Source: Nocardia uniformis NBRC 13702
Lineage (GTDB): Bacteria; Actinomycetota; Actinomycetes; Mycobacteriales; Mycobacteriaceae
Reading direction: 5' to 3'
Length of the DNA stretch: 64,000 nt
NCBI RefSeq assembly: GCF_001613345.1
Contig: NZ_BDCE01000005.1
Coordinates: 1 to 64,000, forward strand
Part shown: in pieces, positions 30,633 to 39,332 of the stretch
Numbering within the stretch: the stretch's first letter is position 1
Layout: each line of letters opens with the position of its first letter
Translations under genes and position numbers: made by a program
The notes under the pieces: generated by a model
What the model was told of the DNA's origin: nothing
Seen by the model: the letters and a program-made list of their open reading frames with translations, nothing else
Databases searched by the model: none

Positions 30633-33431
30633 ATGCGAGTCGACGGACGGGAAATTCCCGTCGCCGGCAGCCTGCTGCAGCCGCGGGTCCGGCGGACCAG
30701 CGACATCTTGCGGGTAGTGCTGTCGGCGCTGCTGGTCGCCGTCGTCATCGCGGGTTCGCTGATCACCCGGCCGCAGTGGGAGGCCCTGGAAAAGTCCCTG
30801 TCCGACATCATCGGATTCCTGACGCCGGAGCAGTCCAACGCCGTCTATATCGTCTACGGCCTCGCGATTCTGGCCCTGCCGTTCGCGGTGTTCGTACGAC
30901 TGATCCTCGGGCGACAATGGAAGCTGCTCGGCGGCTACCTGTCCGCGGGCCTGATCGCGGTGCTGGCGTTCTCCATCACCGGGGGCGGACTCAACGCACC
31001 GCGCTGGCATCTGGCAGAACCGGAGCAGGTCAATACCTTCCTCTCGCAATTCCTCGACGATCCGCGCTGGATCGCCATGCTGGCCGCGACGCTGACGGTG
31101 GCCAGCCCCTGGCTGCCGCCGCGCGCCCGCCGCTGGTGGTGGACGCTGCTGCTCGCCTTCGTACCGATCCACCTGGTGGTCAGTCTCGTGGTGCCCGCGC
31201 GGGCCTTGCTCGGCCTGACGGTCGGCTGGTTCGTGGGTGCGGTGATCGTGCTGCTGGTGGGGACGCCCGCACTCGAGGTGCCGCTCGACGCGGCGGTGCG
31301 AGTGCTGGCCCAGCGTGGGTACCGGGTGACCGCCTTCCGCGTACTGCGGCCGGCCGGGCGGGGGCCGCTGACGTTGGCGGCCAGCACGACGCCGGAGCCG
31401 GGGTTCGGCGCGGCGGACGTGGTGCCGGGGGCGGAAACCCGCCGTGCCGACAGACCGGGCGATAGCGAAATCCGGGATCCCGGTGGCCCCGCTGAAACCG
31501 AGACCCGGGATCCCGACAGCCTCGCCGCGAGCGAAACCCCGCAGGCAGGCAGGTTCGCCGCAAACGAAACCGGTCATTCCGGCGTGGTTTTGACCGGGAT
31601 CCACACCGCTGAGACTGCTACTGAGGGTGGTGGATTCCGGCCAAAAGCACGCCGGAACGAGGAGAGCGGGACCGGCAGGTATGACGAGGGGGGGTCGCAC
31701 GGAAATCCTTCCGGACATGGTGCCGCTGCTACCGAGCGTGTCGCGGGCACCACGATCGTCGCGGTGGACCACACCGCCGAGACCGCTACCGCCACAGTCG
31801 ACTCGACGCCGAACACCCCGCTCGAGGACGAGCTCGTCGTGGAACTCTACGGCGCGAATCAGCGCAGTCGAGGTGCGCTGCAGGCCCTGCGGCGATGGCT
31901 CACCATTCGCAGTGGCGAGTATCCGGCGCTCTTCACGTCCATGCGTCGGGCGGTGGAGCATCGCGCGCTCATGGGTATCGCGATCGGCGATCTGGGGCTG
32001 GGCAGCAATAAGCCGCTGACGGTGGCGGCGCTGGATCGCGGTTGGATGCTGTACGCGCACACCGTGCCCGCCGGCACCCCGCTCAGCGAAGTCCATCGGG
32101 GTCGGCTGGCCGAGGTGTGGCGAGCGCTGGACACCATGCACCAGGCGCAGGTCTCACACGGCGAATTGCGTGCCGACGATATTCGAATCACCGACGGCGG
32201 CGTGCTGTTCGGCGGTTTCACGCAATCGGAGTTCGGCGCCTACGACGCGCGGTTCGAATCCGATGTGGCGCAGTTGCTGCTCACCAGCGCGGCCCTGTAC
32301 GGCGCGGAGACGGCCGTTCGAACCGCCATCGAGGTCCTGGGCAAGCAACGGGTGCTGACGGCCTCCAGGCGACTGACCAAGATCGCTATTCCGGTGCAGG
32401 TGCGCGGTTCCGTACCGGGCGTCAAAGAGGTCATGAAGTCCATCCGCGACGAGGTGGTGCGGCAGACCGGGCAGGACCGGATCGAGGCCGCGCAGATCAC
32501 CCGGTACTCGCGCAATCAGATCATCCAGCTGGTGCTGTTGATCGGCCTGGTGTACGTGGCCTACCCGTATATCAGTGCGGTGCCGACGTTTACGTCGGAG
32601 TTGAGCAATGCCAACTGGTGGTGGGCACTGCTCGGACTGGTGGTGTCGGTACTGAAGTACATCGGTGCGGCCATGGCGCTGTGGGCGTGTGCGGGCGCGG
32701 CGGTGAACCTGCGCAATCTCATGCTCATGCAGGTGGCCAATACCTTCGCCGCCACCACGACCCCGGCCGGTGTCGGCGGCCTCGCACTGAGTGTGCGGTT
32801 CCTGCAGAAGAGCGGATTGGGCGCCGTCCGAGCGACGGCGGCGGTCGCCATGCAGCAGTCGGTGCAGGTCGGCACACACGTCGTGCTGCTGATCTTCTTC
32901 AGTGTGGCAGCGGGTATTTCGGCGGATCTATCGCATATGTTCCCCGATGCCACGGTGCTGTATCTGGTCGGCGGCGTGCTGCTGGGCCTGCTCGGGGTCT
33001 CCATTTTCCTGCCGACGGTGCGACGGTGGCTGCGCACCGAGGTGCGGCCACAGCTGGCGGAGGTACTCACCCAGCTGAAGGAGTTGGGGCGCAGCCCCCT
33101 TCGGCTGGTCATGATTATCGGCGGCTGTGCGGCCACCACCCTGGGTGCGGCATTGGCGCTGTGGACGAGTATCGAAGCCTTCGGCGGCAGTACGACTTTC
33201 GTGACGGTCACCGTGGTCACCATGATCGGTGGCACGCTGGCCGCGGCCGCACCGACACCCGGTGGTGTGGGCGCGGTGGAGGCGGCGCTCATCGGCGGTC
33301 TGGCCGCCTTCGGGGTGCCCGCCAGTATCGCGGTGCCGTCGGTACTGCTCTACCGCGTACTCACCTGCTGGCTGCCGGTATTCATCGGCTGGCCGATCAT
33401 GCGGTGGCTCACCAGGAACGACATGATCTGA
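30633..33431 (+). CDS. Lysylphosphatidylglycerol-synthase-TM/flippase-like membrane protein with kinase-like middle domain
   Basis: 932-residue membrane protein. Residues 1-250 have about seven hydrophobic helices. Residues about 251-395 are a low-complexity Glu/Thr/Arg-rich insert that includes a complete dispersed palindromic repeat (residues about 314-343). Residues about 398-620 look like a degenerate kinase: HGELRADDIRITDGGVLFGG resembles a catalytic-loop region with Glu in place of the usual Asp, and LFGGFT sits in the DFG position. The C-terminal 300 residues match the UPF0104/AglD-type LPG_synthase_TM domain (VANTFAATTTPAGVGGLALS, PTPGGVGAVEAALIGGLAAF). Homologues act in lipid flipping or transfer. 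A role in envelope lipid handling is likely but the substrate is unknown. Confidence 0.82.
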   Translation: MRVDGREIPVAGSLLQPRVRRTSDILRVVLSALLVAVVIAGSLITRPQWEALEKSLSDIIGFLTPEQSNAVYIVYGLAILALPFAVFVRLILGRQWKLLGGYLSAGLIAVLAFSITGGGLNAPRWHLAEPEQVNTFLSQFLDDPRWIAMLAATLTVASPWLPPRARRWWWTLLLAFVPIHLVVSLVVPARALLGLTVGWFVGAVIVLLVGTPALEVPLDAAVRVLAQRGYRVTAFRVLRPAGRGPLTLAASTTPEPGFGAADVVPGAETRRADRPGDSEIRDPGGPAETETRDPDSLAASETPQAGRFAANETGHSGVVLTGIHTAETATEGGGFRPKARRNEESGTGRYDEGGSHGNPSGHGAAATERVAGTTIVAVDHTAETATATVDSTPNTPLEDELVVELYGANQRSRGALQALRRWLTIRSGEYPALFTSMRRAVEHRALMGIAIGDLGLGSNKPLTVAALDRGWMLYAHTVPAGTPLSEVHRGRLAEVWRALDTMHQAQVSHGELRADDIRITDGGVLFGGFTQSEFGAYDARFESDVAQLLLTSAALYGAETAVRTAIEVLGKQRVLTASRRLTKIAIPVQVRGSVPGVKEVMKSIRDEVVRQTGQDRIEAAQITRYSRNQIIQLVLLIGLVYVAYPYISAVPTFTSELSNANWWWALLGLVVSVLKYIGAAMALWACAGAAVNLRNLMLMQVANTFAATTTPAGVGGLALSVRFLQKSGLGAVRATAAVAMQQSVQVGTHVVLLIFFSVAAGISADLSHMFPDATVLYLVGGVLLGLLGVSIFLPTVRRWLRTEVRPQLAEVLTQLKELGRSPLRLVMIIGGCAATTLGAALALWTSIEAFGGSTTFVTVTVVTMIGGTLAAAAPTPGGVGAVEAALIGGLAAFGVPASIAVPSVLLYRVLTCWLPVFIGWPIMRWLTRNDMI
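31574..31660 (+). repeat. Complete palindromic repeat inside a coding sequence
   Basis: Left arm 31574-31607 (TCATTCCGGCGTGG ... GGGATCCACACC) and right arm 31626-31660 (GGTGGTGGATTCCGGCC ... GCCGGAACGA) are near-perfect inverted copies with an 18-base spacer. It is read in frame as HSGVVLTGIHT, spacer residues, then GGGFRPKARRNE. Confidence 0.85.
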
Positions 33432-33452
33432 CAGTGCCCTGCCATACCCGAC

Positions 33453-33492
33453 GACGTAGGGCCCGTATCCGAGTGGATACGGGCCCTACGTC
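33453..33492. terminator. Bidirectional terminator hairpin
   Basis: GACGTAGGGCCCGTATCC (33453-33470) pairs perfectly over 18 bp with its inverted copy at 33475-33492 around GAGT. It lies in the gap between convergent genes ending at 33431 and 33514. Confidence 0.85.
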
Positions 33493-33513
33493 GGCTGAGA
33501 TGTGCACGGCGGG

Positions 33514-33972
33514 TCACTTCGCGATGAGATTGCGGCGCAGCCCCTCCGTGGCGATCACGAGGGCGGGCACCAGGACGAGGTGCATCACCGAGAGGGCAAT
33601 GGTGGAGGCGGTGTCGAATTCGGCGGCGACCGTCATGGCGATGGTGGCGACCGTGAGCACCGAACCGGTGATCGCGGCGAGCCGCAGCACACCGACCCAG
33701 CGGTAGGACAGCAGGGCGGCCGCGGTCAGGCCGATCAGCAGCGGCACGGCCGACAGGATGATTACGCCACCGGGTGCGACGCTCTGCATTTCGGTGCCGT
33801 TGGGGACCTCGAAGGAGCCGCCCGCCGCGGCGCCGATCAGCCATACGACGATATTGGCCGCCACGGCGGCGATAACTGCGCCGAGTACGGCCGTCGGGCG
33901 GTTGAGTGCGGGGATACGGTCGCCGATCCCGGCGGTGGCGGTGGCAGTTGTGGCGGTGGCGGTGGTGCTCAT
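33514..33972 (-). CDS. Four-helix membrane protein (DUF6069-like)
   Basis: 152-residue integral membrane protein. After a Thr/Ala-rich start it has four hydrophobic helices: AVLGAVIAAVAANIVVWLIG, GVIILSAVPLLIGLTAAALL, LAAITGSVLTVATIAMTVAA and IALSVMHLVLVPALVIATEG. The layout matches the DUF6069 family of small actinobacterial membrane proteins, function unknown. A polar stretch between helices one and two (SFEVPNGTEMQSVAPG) would lie outside. It is monocistronic and converges with the flippase-like gene across a bidirectional terminator. Confidence 0.75.
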   Translation of the reverse strand: MSTTATATTATATAGIGDRIPALNRPTAVLGAVIAAVAANIVVWLIGAAAGGSFEVPNGTEMQSVAPGGVIILSAVPLLIGLTAAALLSYRWVGVLRLAAITGSVLTVATIAMTVAAEFDTASTIALSVMHLVLVPALVIATEGLRRNLIAK

Positions 33973-34085
33973 TTCGGGCTCCTCATCAAATGCTCTGCGC
34001 TTGTTCTGGATTCATCCTCATACCTGAACAATTGTTGAGGTCAAGCCGACGCATAGTGACCCCGCTCACAGGGTGTGGTGCGCAG

Positions 34086-34703
34086 TCAGTGCCGGGTGAC
34101 GTGCAGCTGCTCGAAGACCTGACCGGAGGACAGGCAACCGGCGGTGACCAATTCGAGGTTGGCCAGCGAGGTGGCGTGCGATTCGGGGGTCGCGGCGGCG
34201 ACGCAATCGGCGATCGGGTGGACGAAGAATCCGAAATCCGTTCCGTGCCGGGCGGTTTGCTCGACGGCCATATTGGTGGCGACACCGGTAATGAGCAGGG
34301 TGTCGATACCGCGGGCGGTCAACCAGTGCGGCAGGGCACTGCCCGCCAGTGCGGAGAGCTTCTGATTGTCGAAGACCGCGGCCGCCGCGGCCTGCTCCAC
34401 CATTTCCGGAACAATTTGCGAGCCTGGGGAATCCGGCCGGAACTCGGTCTGCGCCGCCGCAACCGAGCGCATGAACCCGGTATTGCGCACCAGCCCGCCG
34501 CCACCGACCGGAATGCTGAATCGGGCGAATACCAACGGTAGTCCGGCCGACAGCATCGCCTCGTGTAGCGCCGTCGCGCGGTCCACCACCCCGCTGATAG
34601 CGACCGGCTCGGCGAGCATGGGCCCGAAAAACCCTTCGGGCCGAATGATATTCACCTGCCAGTGCACGGCGAGCACAGCGGTGTGGGCGGGCTCGAGCAT
34701 CAT
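34086..34703 (-). CDS. Isochorismatase-like hydrolase with altered active site
   Basis: 205-residue protein with the isochorismatase/cysteine-hydrolase fold. Family landmarks are recognisable but catalytic positions differ. AVLAVHWQVNII aligns with the D-x-Q strand, with His instead of Asp. VFDNQKLSALAGSALPHWL aligns with the V-x-K-x-x-x-S-A-F block, with Asn in place of Lys. TLLITGVATNMAVEQTARHG aligns with G-x-x-T-N-x-C-V, with Ala for the nucleophilic Cys. It may belong to a non-catalytic or differently catalytic branch. Two adjacent ATGs follow a TTG; 34703 is used. A dispersed palindromic repeat lies just upstream and no operon partner is evident. Confidence 0.82.
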   Translation of the reverse strand: MMLEPAHTAVLAVHWQVNIIRPEGFFGPMLAEPVAISGVVDRATALHEAMLSAGLPLVFARFSIPVGGGGLVRNTGFMRSVAAAQTEFRPDSPGSQIVPEMVEQAAAAAVFDNQKLSALAGSALPHWLTARGIDTLLITGVATNMAVEQTARHGTDFGFFVHPIADCVAAATPESHATSLANLELVTAGCLSSGQVFEQLHVTRH

Positions 34704-34741
34704 CAATCAATGGTGCGCCCGCCCCGCCATCTGGGCGAGCC

Positions 34742-34812
34742 TTTGGCCGGGATCCACACTTGCTGTGCCCCAACAGTTATCGGTGGATTCCGGCCAAAAG
34801 CACGCCGGAATG
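34742..34812 (-). repeat. Palindromic repeat, intergenic copy
   Basis: TTTGGCCGGGATCCAC (34742-34757) and GTGGATTCCGGCCAAA (34783-34798) are inverted arms; the right arm extends through AGCACGCCGGAATGA to about 34812. The left arm is truncated at its outer end. Confidence 0.8.
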
Positions 34813-34880
34813 ACGAGAGGGCCACGCCGGATCGACGAGAGCGGGTGGCGCGCCGGACAGGAGGTCCGGCGCGCCGATGA

Positions 34881-36452
34881 TCAGGCGTCGGCGAACTGCT
34901 TGCGCAGGTCCACCTTCACGACCTTGCCGCTGGCATTGCGCGGCAGCTCCGCCACGATCACCAGATCCTTGGGGTGCTTGTACCGCGCCAGATTCTCATT
35001 GAGGAACGGCGTCAGTTCCTCGAGGGTCAGGTCGGTATCGGGCAGCAGCGCCACCACGGCAACGGGTACCTCGCCCCACTTCTCGTGCGGGCGACCGATC
35101 ACCGCGGCCTCGTGGATCTTGGGATGGGCGAAGAGCACGTTCTCCACCTCGGCACAGTAGATGTTCTCACCGCCGGAGATGATCATGTCCTTCTTGCGGT
35201 CCACCACCCAGACGAAACCCTCCGCATCCTGCTTCACCAGGTCGCCGGAGTGGAACCAGCCGCCCGCGAACGCTTCCGCGGTGGCCTCGGGCCGGTTCCA
35301 GTAGCCCTGCATGAGAGTCGGTCCGCGATAGACGATTTCGCCGATCTCGCCGGGGGCGACATCATTCATCTCATCGTCGACCACGCGCGCCTGAATGGTC
35401 GGGATGGGCTTGCCGACCGAGCCGAGCTTGCTCAGCGCGTCCTTACCCTCGAGCACGCAGGTAATCGGCGACATCTCGGTCTGGCCGAAGACCGCCACAC
35501 TGAACGAATTCGGGAAGCAGTCGGCCATGGCCCGCAGCACCGTATCGGAGGCCGGAGCCGCGCCCCAGCACAGCGCCTGCAACGCCAGCTTGCGGTCCTT
35601 GACGGTCGGCTCCTCGCAGATCATCTGCCACTGCGCGGGCACACAGAACGCGGTGGTCGCCTGTTCGGTCTCCACGGCATCGAGGTATTCGGTGGCATTG
35701 AACGCACCGAGGGGATGCAGCACGGTCTTGCCGCCGAGCATGAAGTACGGGGTGAGGCTGCCCAGACCCGCGATGTGGAAGAGCGGGGAGGTGCAGAAGC
35801 CGATGGAATCCGGGGTGATCTCCATGGCCCGAATACAGGTCAGCGCCTGGGCGTTCATATTCGCGTGCGAGAGCACCGCGCCCTTCGGACTACCGGTGGT
35901 GCCCGAGGTGTACATGATCAGGCAGGGGGTGTCCTCCGAGATATCCAGCGGCGCATGCGGTTCCCCCGCTTCGGCAATGAAGTCGTCGTAGCCGATGACA
36001 CCCTCGCCGGTCTCACCGTTGATGACCACGCAGGTTTCCAGTGCTGGCGCCTGCGCGACCATGGCGGTGGCCAGCGGCTGGAGCAGGGAGTCCGTGACGA
36101 TGGCCTTGGCACCCGAATCGCCCACGATAAAGGCGACCTCGGGTGGAGTGAGCCGGAAGTTCACCGGCACCGCGATGGCACCCACCGCATTGATGCCCAT
36201 CACGGCCTCGATGTACTCGGTGTAGTTCAATGCGAGCAGGAGCACGCGATCGCCGAACCCGACCCCGCGACGGGCGAGCGCGTCGGCGAATTTCTCCGAC
36301 CGCTCGTGCAGCTGTGACCAGGTGGTGTCCACACCCTTGAAACGGAACGCGACATCGTTCGGACGCATGGCGGCGTGGGTCGCGATCTGATTGACCCAGT
36401 GATTGCGCCGCGACCGGATGGGCTCGTCGAGCGGCTGGAAACCAACGGTCAT
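34881..36452 (-). CDS. Acyl-CoA synthetase (AMP-forming), FadD5-like
   Basis: 523-residue ANL-superfamily ligase that activates fatty acids as acyl-AMP and then acyl-CoA. The phosphate loop is CLIMYTSGTTGSPKGAVLSH (near residues 175-195), with VFGQTEMSPI as the adenine motif near 320. GWFHSGDLVKQDAEGFVWVV carries the ribose-binding Asp, RKKDMIISGGENIYCAEVE the hinge, and LPRNASGKVVKVDL the catalytic Lys near the C-terminus. RRNHWVNQIATHAAMRPN at the N-terminus resembles mycobacterial FadD5. The ATG at 36452 has AGAGGA upstream. The mRNA leader can form an unusually long hairpin just before the ribosome site. The gene is divergent from the nitronate monooxygenase gene. Confidence 0.92.
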   Translation of the reverse strand: MTVGFQPLDEPIRSRRNHWVNQIATHAAMRPNDVAFRFKGVDTTWSQLHERSEKFADALARRGVGFGDRVLLLALNYTEYIEAVMGINAVGAIAVPVNFRLTPPEVAFIVGDSGAKAIVTDSLLQPLATAMVAQAPALETCVVINGETGEGVIGYDDFIAEAGEPHAPLDISEDTPCLIMYTSGTTGSPKGAVLSHANMNAQALTCIRAMEITPDSIGFCTSPLFHIAGLGSLTPYFMLGGKTVLHPLGAFNATEYLDAVETEQATTAFCVPAQWQMICEEPTVKDRKLALQALCWGAAPASDTVLRAMADCFPNSFSVAVFGQTEMSPITCVLEGKDALSKLGSVGKPIPTIQARVVDDEMNDVAPGEIGEIVYRGPTLMQGYWNRPEATAEAFAGGWFHSGDLVKQDAEGFVWVVDRKKDMIISGGENIYCAEVENVLFAHPKIHEAAVIGRPHEKWGEVPVAVVALLPDTDLTLEELTPFLNENLARYKHPKDLVIVAELPRNASGKVVKVDLRKQFADA

Positions 36453-36465
36453 TCTGATTCCTCTC

Positions 36466-36531
36466 GGGCGTGAGCGGAGGCCCTCCGGGGTTACGCGAGC
36501 TGTCACCTCCGGACCTTGACCGCTCACGCCC
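36466..36531 (-). promoter_or_regulatory. Long structured leader hairpin upstream of the acyl-CoA synthetase gene
   Basis: GGGCGTGAGCGG (36466-36477) and CCGCTCACGCCC (36520-36531) form a perfect 12-bp outer stem. The inside can also pair (AGG...CCT, TCCGG...CCGGA, GGT...ACC), giving a 66-base hairpin that ends 13 bases before the ATG, next to the ribosome site. No T-tract follows, so it is not a simple terminator. The remaining 370 bp up to 36901 include an AT-rich stretch (36610-36710) likely to hold the divergent promoters; no other element was recognised. Confidence 0.5.
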
Positions 36532-36796
36532 AGGTGCTCCTCTCGGACCGTCGTCGCTGACCTGCACCGGGTTGGCCCGGCGGCGTCGACGGCTGAACTC
36601 AGGCGAGAATAGCAACTAACTTTTTGGCGTGACAAGGGTTACAGAGAAGGTTTCAGGGAAAAATTATCATTCCTTCATTAACCAGTTCAGAGCAGTAAAA
36701 TTCGATCTCGCCGAGGTCGGCAGCTACCGAAGTTATCCCCAGAAGCGGCGCAAGTGGGTAGCCAGCTGTGCAAACTCCCACTCACATCAAGGTTGA

Positions 36797-37873
<1,077 letters not shown>

Positions 37874-37908
37874 TGTTCTGACGGCCGGGTGCCGGAGGAT
37901 TGAGACGT

Positions 37909-37938
37909 AGGGCCCTCGGCGAATCCGCCCGGGGCCCT
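37909..37938. terminator. Hairpin between convergent genes
   Basis: AGGGCCC ... GGGCCCT with inner GGCG/CGCC pairing around AATC, in the gap between the genes ending at 37873 and 37960; TTGTCGTTTC follows on the plus strand. Confidence 0.65.
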
Positions 37939-37959
37939 TGTCGTTTCAGCGGACAGGTG

Positions 37960-38922
37960 TCAGGCGCGTCCGGCGCAGGCCTCGAAGTCGTGGGACGCGA
38001 TGAGCTCGATGCCGTCCGGGAGCGCGTGTAACCGCTGGATCGTTCGGAAGGCCGCGTCGCGGTCGGTATCGAAGAGCAGGCCCGGCATGGGCGCCTTCTC
38101 GCGAATCAGACTGACCTGCAGGTTGTTCCAGACGGCGTCGCCCGCCAGCAGTACGCGGGTGCCGTCGTCCACGGCGAGGAGGACGCCGATACTGCCGGGC
38201 GTATGGCCGTTGAGGTCGACCAGGATTACCGAGCCGTCACCGAAGAGGTCGTGGCTGCGCGGGAAGGTCAGTACCGGCGGACCGTCCAGTTCAAGGCTGC
38301 CGATCTTGCGGTCGCGCACGGTCTTGCGGACCACGCTCATCGGGGCGCGCGCACCGGACATGGCCCACTCGTATTCGACTGCCGGAAGGCGTAGTTCGAC
38401 CGATTCGGGAAGATCCAGCAGACCGGACACGTGATCCCAGTGCAGGTGGGTGGCGAGCGTGAAGTCGATGTCGGTACCCGCGAGATCGCGTGCGGCCAGT
38501 GCGTCCACAATCCCCGACACCGGTTTATCGGGCGCCACCAGCATCGGCACCGGGAAGGGCAGACCCGGTAGCACGCGTTCATGCACATTCGTACACAGGG
38601 CGGGGTCGACCAGGAACCGGGCCTGTGGATGCTCGATCAGGAACGCGCCCATGGCCATCGGCAGCTCGCGCAGGCTCCGCACACCCTCGGCGATGATGGT
38701 CTCGGGCGCTGTCATGCGTCCTTGAATCAGCGCGGTGAGCCGCACCGTGGTGCGCGCGGGCGGTGGGTCGACCAGCTCCAGCCCGGCGAGAAATATCCGA
38801 TCCGGCTGTCGAGGCCGTAGCAGCCGCGCGGGTGTCGCGGCCAGCGCGACGCAGCAGCGGGCGATAGTGCCGAGAGTGGATGGGCGACCGTCGGTGACGG
38901 AGTCATGGCTCACCCGCTTCAC
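37960..38922 (-). CDS. Metallo-beta-lactamase-fold hydrolase (AHL-lactonase-like)
   Basis: 320-residue MBL-fold enzyme. The dinuclear zinc motif is FTLATHLHWDHVSGLLDLPE (near residue 180). Further ligands are in LVDLNGHTPGSIGVLLAV (His), VLLAGDAVWNN (bridging Asp) and ELIASHDFEACAGRA (C-terminal His). The arrangement matches lactonases such as AiiA and related N-acyl-homoserine-lactone or gamma-lactone hydrolases; many MBL proteins have other substrates. The GTG at 38922 is a tentative start and the GTG at 38913 is equally possible. The open frame continues upstream but that part is low-quality sequence. It stands alone, convergent with the nitronate monooxygenase gene. Confidence 0.85.
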   Translation of the reverse strand: MKRVSHDSVTDGRPSTLGTIARCCVALAATPARLLRPRQPDRIFLAGLELVDPPPARTTVRLTALIQGRMTAPETIIAEGVRSLRELPMAMGAFLIEHPQARFLVDPALCTNVHERVLPGLPFPVPMLVAPDKPVSGIVDALAARDLAGTDIDFTLATHLHWDHVSGLLDLPESVELRLPAVEYEWAMSGARAPMSVVRKTVRDRKIGSLELDGPPVLTFPRSHDLFGDGSVILVDLNGHTPGSIGVLLAVDDGTRVLLAGDAVWNNLQVSLIREKAPMPGLLFDTDRDAAFRTIQRLHALPDGIELIASHDFEACAGRA

Positions 38923-39332
38923 GCTAGGCGATCGGCCACGGCTGGGAAGGTCCGCGGGTCGAGGGCGACACCCGCGGATCATCCGCACGTCCCCCATGTG
39001 GTAACCCGACATTCCTCGTGAAAAGACCAGTCCGACAGGCCAACTCGGCGGCCACCACCGCCGCCGCCAGCAACGGGCGATCGCACCGCACGTCGATACG
39101 TGCGCGGATACAGGCGCATCGGCTCCGCGAAACCCTTTCGGGGCAGGGTGGATTCTCGGCATAATCGCGGGGGGTACCTCGGCGGCCGGGACCGCCGGAC
39201 GCGGGAGGGAATTCCTGTGCGGCAGAGTTCGACGGCATCGGCCGGATCCACCCCGCGCCACCGGCACGCGCGCGGTATCGCCATGCCCACCCCAACCAGA
39301 ACCGGACCCCCTCGACTCGTGCGCGGCACGTC
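38923..39332. other. Intergenic region, no gene supported
   Basis: The 410 bp between the divergent lactonase-like and PKS-like genes contain only shadow frames. No clear promoter, hairpin or repeat was recognised. Confidence 0.5.
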
